NCBI GenBank assembly: GCA_027488495.1
Contig: JAIYBO010000240.1
Coordinates: forward strand, 1-29,185
DNA length: 29,185 nt
Source: Bacteroidota bacterium
GTDB taxonomy: Bacteria; Bacteroidota; Bacteroidia; NS11-12g; UBA955
Reading direction: 5' to 3'
The notes under the pieces are model-generated. The model saw only the letters and a list, made by a program, of their open reading frames with translations, did not search any database and had not been told where the DNA came from. Shown here in pieces: positions 22,171-29,185 of the stretch. Position numbers and translations under genes: made by a program. The number at the start of each line of letters is the position of its first letter. Position 1 is the stretch's first letter.

Positions 22171-24003
22171 TCAATTCGCCAACAGTTGTTGGAGTTGAAT
22201 GAGGTTGTAATACATCCCTTTTTTCTCCAACAATTCGTTGTGAGTGCCAGATTCAACCATTCTTCCTTTATCCATCACAACGATCAAATCTGCATGAATC
22301 ACCGTTGATAAACGGTGAGCTATGATGATACTCGTTCGGCTCTTCATAAGTAGTTCTAGAGCCTGCTGAACGGCCTTCTCACTCTTGCTGTCTAAAGCCG
22401 ATGTGGCCTCATCCAAAATCAAAATTTCTGGATCCTTCAACAATGCACGCGCAATGGCCAAACGCTGTTTCTGTCCACCACTCAACTTACCACCCCGCTC
22501 GCCAATCTCCGTTTCGTAACCATTCTCCATCTCCATGATAAACTCATGAGCATTGGCAGCTTTGGCCGCAGCAATCACCTCGTCCAAGGTCATCTCGGGC
22601 CTACCCAATGCAATGTTGTTTCTCACTGTTTCATTGAACAAGATACTCTCCTGATTCACAATGCCAATCAACTTGCGCAAATCCTCTTGTTTGAAAGATC
22701 TGATATCTGTGCCATCCAATGTAATACTACCCTCCGTTACATCGTAAAATCGCGCCACCAAATCAGTTAAGGTGGTTTTACCCGCACCAGATGGTCCAAC
22801 CAATGCCACCGTCATTCCTTTTTTGATTACCAAATCAAACTCCTTGATTACTGGACTTCCATCCAAATAGGAAAATGCCACATGATTCAACCCCAATTCC
22901 TTTTCAAACGTGGGTTCTTTCGATACAATTGGGTCTTCAACGGTTACAGGCGCCTCCACAAGCTCTTGAATCCTCTCAAGGCTTGCCATGCCTTTCTGGG
23001 CTGCGTACAACGCATTAGAAAACGCCTTAAACGGAGGAATCAACTGTGAGAAAATCGCAAAGTAGGTGAGAAAAAATTCTGGATCCAATTCGTGACGAAA
23101 AACCATACTGCCCCCCAACCACAACAACAACGCACTAACGCTGATACCTATGGTTTCGCTCATGGGCGACGACAAGTCATAACGACGCTGCACCCCAATA
23201 TTGTTTTTGGTGTACATTTCATCTTGCTCATTATACTTTTTGGCAAAAAAACTGCTCGCGTTGAACGCCTTGATAATTCGAATTCCACCCAAAGTTTCCT
23301 CATAAGCACTCATTACTTTACCCAACAATTGCTGGTTTAAAGCACTGCGCTTTCTTAAAGACCGACCGATCAACCCAATAATCAATGCAGTAATGGGTAA
23401 AAATAACAATATGTAGAGCGTGAGTTTGGCAGACAGTACTACCAATGCCACCAAAAACAACAAGATGTTCAAGGGCTGAAAATACAAAGCCTCCAAAGAC
23501 ACCATCAATGCAAACTCAATTTCCTTGATATCATTGCTCATTCGCGACATCAAATCACCCTTTCGTTCATTATTGAAATAGGCAATGGGCAAATCCAAAC
23601 ATTTCTGGTAAACACCCTGCCTAATTTCCTGAATGCTACGATTTCTGATCAGCACCATAAAATTCATGGCCAAAAAACGAAAGCCATTTTTCATTACCGT
23701 AATGATTACCAAGGCAATGCACAAATATGCCAAGGCCGTAAACGGTTCACCCTTTGCCAAAGCACCAAACCATGATATAAATGACTGATATTGATCACTA
23801 AACCACTGTCCAACACCATAATTTTTACTTGAAAGTGCCTGCGCATTGGCTGAATCCTTTGAGAACAAAAATCTCAAAACTGGCATGATCATCATCAATG
23901 TAACCAGCTGAAACACCACATACAATAAATTGAAAAAGAAATTGGCGAAAATCAATCGCTTGTGGTTGCCCGCGTAATGCAAAAACTTTAATACTGCTTT
24001 CAA
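22171..24003 (-). CDS. ABC exporter, MsbA-like half transporter (permease plus ATPase)
   Basis: 610 residues. The TTG at 24003 is the first possible start (an in-frame stop lies just upstream) and gives MKAVLKFLHYAGNHKRLIF, which matches the usual start of Bacteroidota MsbA-like proteins. The N-terminal domain (about 1-330) has six membrane helices, with an unusually long first extracytoplasmic loop of about 50 residues (SKDSANAQALSSKNYG region). The nucleotide-binding domain has Walker A GPSGAGKTT (about 401-409), signature LSGGQKQR (about 505), Walker B ILILDEATSALD and the switch histidine in IIAHRLST. A homodimer is expected. The likely substrate is a lipid or lipopolysaccharide precursor, but the family also includes drug exporters, so no symbol is given. 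It lies just downstream of a strong terminator and so needs its own promoter. Confidence 0.92.
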   Translation of the reverse strand: MKAVLKFLHYAGNHKRLIFANFFFNLLYVVFQLVTLMMIMPVLRFLFSKDSANAQALSSKNYGVGQWFSDQYQSFISWFGALAKGEPFTALAYLCIALVIITVMKNGFRFLAMNFMVLIRNRSIQEIRQGVYQKCLDLPIAYFNNERKGDLMSRMSNDIKEIEFALMVSLEALYFQPLNILLFLVALVVLSAKLTLYILLFLPITALIIGLIGRSLRKRSALNQQLLGKVMSAYEETLGGIRIIKAFNASSFFAKKYNEQDEMYTKNNIGVQRRYDLSSPMSETIGISVSALLLWLGGSMVFRHELDPEFFLTYFAIFSQLIPPFKAFSNALYAAQKGMASLERIQELVEAPVTVEDPIVSKEPTFEKELGLNHVAFSYLDGSPVIKEFDLVIKKGMTVALVGPSGAGKTTLTDLVARFYDVTEGSITLDGTDIRSFKQEDLRKLIGIVNQESILFNETVRNNIALGRPEMTLDEVIAAAKAANAHEFIMEMENGYETEIGERGGKLSGGQKQRLAIARALLKDPEILILDEATSALDSKSEKAVQQALELLMKSRTSIIIAHRLSTVIHADLIVVMDKGRMVESGTHNELLEKKGMYYNLIQLQQLLAN

Positions 24004-24040
24004 ATCTGGGCGAAATTAATGAAATCAATACAACCGCAAC

Positions 24041-24069
24041 AAAAAAGGGGGGCATAGCCCCCCTTTTTT
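24041..24069 (-). terminator. Strong rho-independent terminator of the T9SS-secreted protein gene
   Basis: A6, then GGGGGGC (24047-24053), a three-base loop, GCCCCCC (24057-24063), then T6. The seven-pair GC stem is flanked by A and T tracts on both sides, so it works in either direction. It lies 22 bases after the stop of the minus-strand gene at 24091. Confidence 0.93.
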
Positions 24070-24090
24070 GTTTGATATTTATCAAATTGA

Positions 24091-27000
24091 TTACTGAATA
24101 CTCAAGAAATCACTATACATGTCGCCACCCACGGTAACAACCTGTACGCGATACAAACCTGCACCCACGTTCAACTCCATGGTCAATGCATTGGATTTCA
24201 TCATGTTGTTCATGCTTACCTCACGAACCAACTGACCTCCCATGGTGTACACTCTCACCATTTTCATGTCCTCTATACTGTTGATTTGTACGGTTCCAGT
24301 ACTTGGGTTTGGATACATCTTGATTGAGGCAGCCGCAAACCCTTTCACCACACTGGCCTCATTGTCTTTGATCTTTAATGTCAACAAAGAGTCTTTACCA
24401 ATAAAGCATGGACCTTGGGCATTGCGAATGGCAAAAATCAATATCTTATCTCCATCAGGATCACCATCGTCTGATATATTGGCACGGATGAAGAAACTAC
24501 TTACGTTCTTCAATACATTGATCTTGCGCGTTGCAAAATCATAATCTGTAGGAGAAACTGCTGTACCGCCCGCAATTGCTACATCAAAAGAAAAATTCTC
24601 ATCGGCAGGAATCACACTGAAATCCATACGGAATGAATCCGCAGGCTCAAAAATTGAATCTTTGCTCTTAGAGAAGTTTACCGTTGGCAATGTAGAGGCC
24701 TTGAAATCGTTAATTGAACGTGGCGACAAAACATATCTGCTCAAATAAGGTGAACTATTGTCAAACTGTCCGCCAATACCTGTTACATCAAAATAACCCA
24801 CAGGAGCCGTTGAACCATCGATATCTGTTTCCGCATCAATGTTCAATGTATCAACCCTACCTGAAGTATTCATAACGCGTACGTTTTTAAATCCGTTTGC
24901 AGCCAATGCGGCAGATGGCCATTCTGCTGGATCCACCATTTTAACTCTGCGCATTTGAACCAAAACAGATTCTGTACTTTCATCCACACCGCTTACAACC
25001 TTGGCCTTTTTCAATGGTTGCGCAGTGGCAATCTTAATAATTGTATCCAATTTGTCTAATTGAACCAACCCTTGAAATTGATTTACTGAACCTTGAATCA
25101 TGATACTATCACCCTCAGTAACCGTGTAACCGAATGTTTTAGGATTGGTAAACACACCCATTCCTCCAGTACCATCCATGATTGTGAAATTCATTCCAGC
25201 TACACGCATGTTTACACCATGAACAGTTCCAAACACCCTGCATCGTACGTTCAAACTATCAGCAGTTTTATTTGCATTGCTTTGTTTGTTGATGGTACCA
25301 ATATTGTAAATTGGCAAATCATCATTCAACAATGTCACAATCAAAGTATCCTTACCTTTTGTGATTTTTGAATTAGACAAATTACCTAAACCAAAATATA
25401 CCTTCTTTGTCAACTCGAAATTCTTGTCATCATAGAAAGGCACATTCACCACAATGGTATCCAATGTGCTAGAAGTTATATTGATGATTTTTGAAGTTGG
25501 GTTGAATTTGAAATCAACACCCTCAGTAGCAGTACTCAATGCAGTATAGCAACGCAAGGTAAAATCCGCATCTGCATCAGAGCGCGATGCAACACGAATC
25601 TTCACCGCCAAATTGCCAATATTTTCTGTGATGGTTAACTTGCTATCAATAAACTCAATGGTTGCAGGACCATCATTATCTGTCATCACCAAAGTAATGA
25701 TAGAATCCTTCATGTAAGCATTGCCAGTAACCTGACGCAGTAACAAAGTCACCGTATCGTTTGGATCAATGTTAAAATCATCAAATACTTTGGCGAAAAT
25801 CATGATAGAATCACCTTTGGTAGTAGACCCCAAATTGAAGGTTGAGTCGTTACCCGATTTTCCCAATTGGAACTCTGAAGGAATATAAGTACTATCCCCT
25901 TTCGTTTTCACCAACAACGTCATTTTTGAAGCAACCGAAACAGGCTTATCCATTTTCAATGCAACCCCGATCTTACCAGCATTTTCTTTTACAACGATCA
26001 ATGTTTTTGGAATTTCAATGTTCGCAATATCGTTATCAGCAACAGTCACGGTATGCGCTTTTTCGGTACCAATTACACAATTGCTTGGCTGATCCACACC
26101 CAATACAATGGTCTCAGGACCTTCAGCTGAGTTGTCGTCGTTTATGGTAATTACAGTTGTATCTGAGATAGCAGCACCTGACCCTTTAAATGTGATTGTT
26201 CTCTCAGTCAGTGTATAGTCATTGCCAGCGCCTTTTACCGCCGTTCCACCAGCCACGTAAAATCTTACTGTTTGATCTTTTTCATCGCTGAATTTTCTTG
26301 TTACATAAACATTGTATTTTCCAATATCCTCCTTGGTTGAAGAAGTTCTTGTCCAAAATTCAACCTTGGTTGGAACCAGCGCGGCATCATCATTGTCCAA
26401 ATAAATGTGACTACCTGCACCACCAGATGCGTTTACTGTTGACTTTTTTGATGGACCCCAAACGCCATCAGCGTCGTTGTTCGCATAAACCAAAAATCCT
26501 GTACCTAAACTCAAATTCTCAATGCGCTTCAAACCACCAGACAAATTATTCGGAATAAAAGCAGACCACATACCCGATACGCCAATCACCTTGTTTTTCA
26601 CCGCTGTGGGTGTGAGTGATTTCCATCCTGAACTCACCACTGAGTTCTCAACCATACCTATAGATAACGGACGCGTACCCGCTGAATTGGTTACATCAAA
26701 CAAAGCCACAAATGTCTTTCCCACTGCTTGAGAACTACCCCAAACCAAAGTAGCATTTGAAGAAGCCGTACCATAGTCCATAAACGTAATTCCATCTGCA
26801 CAATAGCCTATCAAAGTATCGTTGGTGGTTAAACCCAAAGCCAAAAATAAAGGATAAATGGTTTTGCCAGCAGCGAAACGAGCATTTGAGGTATTGATCA
26901 AACCAAACCAACCCTCATATTCACCCATCATGTTGGTCTCGAACGTATCGTTTTTTCCAGCAGTGCTCAATGACTGACTAGAGATATATTTAAACGTTCC

Positions 27001-27285
27001 GTTGCTGTTGTAGGTAATCATATTTCCTGCACCAGCTGTAGACAGTGAACGAGTTTTTAAATCAGTGGTATCAGAGCCTTTGGTAATGTATTTGTACTTC
27101 TCATTGGGCTTTAATCCATTGATTCGAATTCTAAAAATAATGGGAGTACGTGTTGTGTCACCCGTGGATGCCTTGGTTGCCGCCGCATACTTGGGCACCA
27201 AAATAGGTCCAATTTGTGTTGATGTAACCTGAGCCATCGCCTGACCCATCATTACAACACCCAAAAGCAGTAATATTTTCTTCAT
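24091..27285 (-). CDS. Large T9SS-secreted protein with Calx-beta repeats and type A sorting domain
   Basis: 1064 residues. A Sec signal peptide (MKKILLLLGVVMMGQAMAQ) is followed by an N-terminal beta domain (about 20-300). Calx-beta-like modules lie at about 305-418, 422-538 and 542-656, each ending in a D-N-D/N-D-D turn (VADND, MTDND, LLNDD). Residues 657-865 look like two OB-fold (DUF5689-like) domains (RCRVFGTVHG, MDGTGGMGVFT, EGDSIMIQGSVNQFQG), and a fourth Calx-beta module covers about 868-975. The end (about 987-1064) is a type A T9SS sorting domain with MYPNPSTGTV and GAGLYRVQVVT. The protein should cross the outer membrane through the type IX system and be attached to, or released from, the surface. 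The Calx-beta modules probably bind calcium; the OB folds could contact nucleic acid or sugar. It stands alone between a good promoter and a strong terminator. Confidence 0.92.
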   Translation of the reverse strand: MKKILLLLGVVMMGQAMAQVTSTQIGPILVPKYAAATKASTGDTTRTPIIFRIRINGLKPNEKYKYITKGSDTTDLKTRSLSTAGAGNMITYNSNGTFKYISSQSLSTAGKNDTFETNMMGEYEGWFGLINTSNARFAAGKTIYPLFLALGLTTNDTLIGYCADGITFMDYGTASSNATLVWGSSQAVGKTFVALFDVTNSAGTRPLSIGMVENSVVSSGWKSLTPTAVKNKVIGVSGMWSAFIPNNLSGGLKRIENLSLGTGFLVYANNDADGVWGPSKKSTVNASGGAGSHIYLDNDDAALVPTKVEFWTRTSSTKEDIGKYNVYVTRKFSDEKDQTVRFYVAGGTAVKGAGNDYTLTERTITFKGSGAAISDTTVITINDDNSAEGPETIVLGVDQPSNCVIGTEKAHTVTVADNDIANIEIPKTLIVVKENAGKIGVALKMDKPVSVASKMTLLVKTKGDSTYIPSEFQLGKSGNDSTFNLGSTTKGDSIMIFAKVFDDFNIDPNDTVTLLLRQVTGNAYMKDSIITLVMTDNDGPATIEFIDSKLTITENIGNLAVKIRVASRSDADADFTLRCYTALSTATEGVDFKFNPTSKIINITSSTLDTIVVNVPFYDDKNFELTKKVYFGLGNLSNSKITKGKDTLIVTLLNDDLPIYNIGTINKQSNANKTADSLNVRCRVFGTVHGVNMRVAGMNFTIMDGTGGMGVFTNPKTFGYTVTEGDSIMIQGSVNQFQGLVQLDKLDTIIKIATAQPLKKAKVVSGVDESTESVLVQMRRVKMVDPAEWPSAALAANGFKNVRVMNTSGRVDTLNIDAETDIDGSTAPVGYFDVTGIGGQFDNSSPYLSRYVLSPRSINDFKASTLPTVNFSKSKDSIFEPADSFRMDFSVIPADENFSFDVAIAGGTAVSPTDYDFATRKINVLKNVSSFFIRANISDDGDPDGDKILIFAIRNAQGPCFIGKDSLLTLKIKDNEASVVKGFAAASIKMYPNPSTGTVQINSIEDMKMVRVYTMGGQLVREVSMNNMMKSNALTMELNVGAGLYRVQVVTVGGDMYSDFLSIQ

Positions 27286-27301
27286 TTTATTCAGTTTTTA
27301 A

Positions 27302-27331
27302 CAAATTTACGGTTTTTTTACGCCAATCAAA
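27302..27331 (-). promoter_or_regulatory. Promoter of the T9SS-secreted protein gene
   Basis: On the minus strand TTTG (27331-27328), 18 bases, TAAATTTG (27309-27302): both boxes match the Bacteroidota consensus exactly. Transcription would start near 27297, leaving a leader of roughly 12 bases before the ATG at 27285. It is the best promoter match in the window. Confidence 0.6.
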
Positions 27332-27338
27332 AATTGCA

Positions 27339-28034
27339 TCAAACCGTGTAAGCCAAGCTCACCAAAGAAGCACTCACCACACCATTCACGTACATGCTCC
27401 TCAAACACCTCTCGGCTGTGGCCCCGGTAGTCACTACATCATCTACCAATGCCACATGGTCCCAATGATCGTCACACCCAACAAATTCAAAGGAATGACT
27501 CGTTTGATACCATCGATCCAACCGATTTTTTTTGGTTTGTGTTGCCGTCATTTTCGACTTAATAAGTACCTTTTCATTCACTGGAACTTTCAGCGATTTC
27601 GACATGCCCAAAGCAATCAAATACGCTGGATTATAGCCCCTTTTCTTCTCCTTTTTGGGATGCATCGGTACCGGAACCAAGTGTGAAAATGGCCTGTAAT
27701 TAGGGTCTTTGAGCAATTCTTCCCCCATCAATTCGCCCAATTTTTCAGCCATCATCACGCCACCGTCATATTTTAATGCCTTCATCATCTTCGACGCTTC
27801 AGACTTCGCCTTGTAATTCAATAGAAAATAACCTCCCACCAACGGCGTTCTGCCCCACAGCGATTTTGCCACCGGATTCTCCATCCCATAACCATGAACA
27901 GAAAATGGCAAGTTTGCATAACAACTCCAACATATTTCCATTTCAGTCCTCAACAAATTGTCTGAACAACATGCACAAAGCCTAGGAAATGCAAAATCCA
28001 GCCAATCTTCCAATGCAACTTTTACAAAACCCAT
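27339..28034 (-). CDS. ComF family protein (phosphoribosyltransferase-like)
   Basis: 231 residues from the ATG at 28034; a TTG two codons upstream is possible. The N-terminus carries a zinc-ribbon (PRLCACC at 18-23 and CWSC at 36-39). The phosphoribosyltransferase fold follows, with VPVPMHPKKEKKRGYN (about 120-135) and the PRPP-binding loop VALVDDVVTTGAT (194-206). ComF/GntX proteins are tied to DNA uptake in naturally competent bacteria, where ComF assists handling of incoming single-stranded DNA, but the family is widespread in species not known to be competent. It ends 53 bases upstream of the T9SS-protein gene, which has its own promoter between the two. Confidence 0.93.
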   Translation of the reverse strand: MGFVKVALEDWLDFAFPRLCACCSDNLLRTEMEICWSCYANLPFSVHGYGMENPVAKSLWGRTPLVGGYFLLNYKAKSEASKMMKALKYDGGVMMAEKLGELMGEELLKDPNYRPFSHLVPVPMHPKKEKKRGYNPAYLIALGMSKSLKVPVNEKVLIKSKMTATQTKKNRLDRWYQTSHSFEFVGCDDHWDHVALVDDVVTTGATAERCLRSMYVNGVVSASLVSLAYTV

Positions 28035-28108
28035 GATCAAAAACTACAAAACATAGCACATCAACCCCATTTTCTTCAATCACCCCTACCATTGTTGCAA
28101 AAAACGCA

Positions 28109-28116
28109 GAACTTTG
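28109..28116 (+). promoter_or_regulatory. Possible -7 box of the second ABC exporter
   Basis: GAACTTTG matches TAnnTTTG at seven of eight positions and ends four bases before the ATG at 28121. The nearest ATTG is only 14 bases upstream, so the -33 box is poor. Confidence 0.28.
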
Positions 28117-28120
28117 TAAT

Positions 28121-29185
28121 ATGGCAGGACCCCACTCTCAAGATCGCGACATACCCAAAGCCAAAATTTCCATCCAATCCTTTAAACACTCGCTGCGCCT
28201 GTTCAGATACATGTCTGCTCGCAATCGTTGGTGGTTTTTACTCGGCACGATTTTCCTTGCCATCAGCGCCGCAGCCTCTCTCATGTTCCCCAAATTACTC
28301 GGTGAACTTATGGACGGTGCCTTCGTTTACAATGGCGATAGCATCTCCAAAGCCCCCAACACTGAAGCCTTAAGGGAAGTCGCTGTTTACTTCGTGTATC
28401 TTTTCATCATTCAAGCCGTATTCAGCTTCGGCAGGATTGCCATCTACGTCCGCGTAACCGAAGACATGACCTACGGTTTACGAACCGATTTATTCAAAAG
28501 TGTCATCGGCCAAAACATGACCTTTCACACCAATCACAGAGTGGGTGAACTCCTCAGCCGATTCTCAGCAGATATCGCCCAAATTCAAGACGCATTCACC
28601 ACCAATTTGGCGATGTTCTTAAGGCAAATTTTGGTTCTATTGGGTGGGGTTGTTGTTCTTTTTTATACATCATCGAAATTGGCCGTTTTGATGCTCGCTA
28701 CCTTGCCAGCCATCATCATCGTAGCACTCATTTTTGGTCGATTCTTGAGAAAAAAATCCAAAGAACTCCAAGACACTACAGCAGCCAACAACGTCATCGT
28801 AGAAGAATCACTCAGTGGCATCATGTCTGTTAAATCTTTCACCAACGAAGTTTTCGAAAACGAACGATACCAAGCCTCGGCACTCCAATTAAAAAAAGAT
28901 TCTATCCTCAGAGGATACTGGCGCGGCACCTTCAGCTCCTTCATCATCATTTGTATGTTTGGCGCCATTGTATGGCTGATTTACCAAGGACTTGGTCTCG
29001 TTCAAGCAGGTGAAATGGGTGTTGGAGAATTGTTTAACTTTATGATGCTTACCGCTTTCGTTGGCAGTAGCATTGGTGGCATGGCCGAACAATTTGTGCA
29101 AATTCAAAAAACGCTAGGCTCCATCGAACGCGTACTTGAACTCATCGATACACCCACCGAAATTCAAGAAAAACAAACTTCTTCA
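28121..29185 (+). CDS. ABC exporter, membrane-domain part (3' truncated by window end)
   Basis: 355 codons are visible from an ATG at 28121, running off the window in frame. The protein starts MAGPHSQDRDIPKAKISIQS. A cytoplasmic lead is followed by membrane helices near residues 42-62, 88-108, 165-185, 190-210, 270-290 and 300-325, matching the six-helix exporter domain of ABCB-type half transporters. Typical cytoplasmic segments are HRVGELLSRFSADIAQIQD and VEESLSGIMSVKSFTNE, which form the coupling-helix region. The ATPase domain lies beyond the window. The substrate is unknown. It is divergent from comF. It differs clearly from the exporter at 22171-24003, so the two are not recent duplicates. 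Confidence 0.93.
   Translation, partial: MAGPHSQDRDIPKAKISIQSFKHSLRLFRYMSARNRWWFLLGTIFLAISAAASLMFPKLLGELMDGAFVYNGDSISKAPNTEALREVAVYFVYLFIIQAVFSFGRIAIYVRVTEDMTYGLRTDLFKSVIGQNMTFHTNHRVGELLSRFSADIAQIQDAFTTNLAMFLRQILVLLGGVVVLFYTSSKLAVLMLATLPAIIIVALIFGRFLRKKSKELQDTTAANNVIVEESLSGIMSVKSFTNEVFENERYQASALQLKKDSILRGYWRGTFSSFIIICMFGAIVWLIYQGLGLVQAGEMGVGELFNFMMLTAFVGSSIGGMAEQFVQIQKTLGSIERVLELIDTPTEIQEKQTSS

Noticed and set aside
22171..29185. The two ABC exporter genes as a heterodimeric or duplicated pair
   Set aside because: They are about 4 kb apart on opposite strands with unrelated genes between, and their membrane domains differ clearly in sequence and loop lengths.

Overview
The window is a chromosomal segment of a Bacteroidota bacterium. 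It looks closest to the Chitinophagales/Sphingobacteriales side of the phylum, but the order cannot be settled from the sequence alone. The signs are: a secreted protein ending in a type IX secretion sorting domain, a Bacteroidota-type 'putative porin', a DUF5723-like outer-membrane barrel, a DUF6427-like membrane protein, the small acidic DUF2795 protein, promoter-like TAnnTTTG boxes, and an almost complete lack of Shine-Dalgarno sequences with frequent GTG/TTG starts. I see no insertion sequence, phage, CRISPR array, tRNA or rRNA.

Layout. 1-461: 3' end of a probable membrane glycosyltransferase. 470-3965 (-): a lipoprotein followed by an exported beta-barrel protein, one base apart. 4050-4556 (-): a small polytopic membrane protein. 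4681-6933 (+): a porin-family barrel. 6968-9844 (-): DNA polymerase I, then (-) a lipoprotein MsrB, divergent from an AcpH-like protein (+). 11214-13671 (-): an overlapping pair, an unknown exported protein and a DUF6427-like membrane protein. 13752-14924 (+): the ribosome-associated GTPase HflX, which shares a bidirectional terminator with the DUF2795 protein (-). 15244-17749: an O-methyltransferase, a MarR regulator and kynureninase. 17750-19660 (-): a membrane-anchored TPR/LuxR-type regulator. 19661-20042: a 382-base gene-free region with several dyad symmetries. 20043-22166 (+): FtsH, convergent with an MsbA-like ABC exporter (-). 24091-27285 (-): a large T9SS-secreted Calx-beta protein. 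27339-28034 (-): ComF. 28121-end (+): a second ABC exporter, cut by the window edge.

How the genes fit together. Most are housekeeping or envelope genes in short transcription units rather than one large operon. Two close gene pairs look functionally linked: the lipoprotein with the barrel (470-3965), and the exported protein with the polytopic protein (11214-13671). MarR and kynureninase diverge from a 79-base spacer containing palindromes that overlap the marR promoter, which suggests local control of tryptophan/kynurenine metabolism.

I found no convincing novel defence or mobile system. The points most worth a second look are the structured spacer upstream of ftsH, the -7 boxes that nearly touch start codons (possible leaderless mRNAs), the marR/kynU palindromes, the AcpH homologue that seems to lack its HD residues, and the conserved-looking exported pairs of unknown function.
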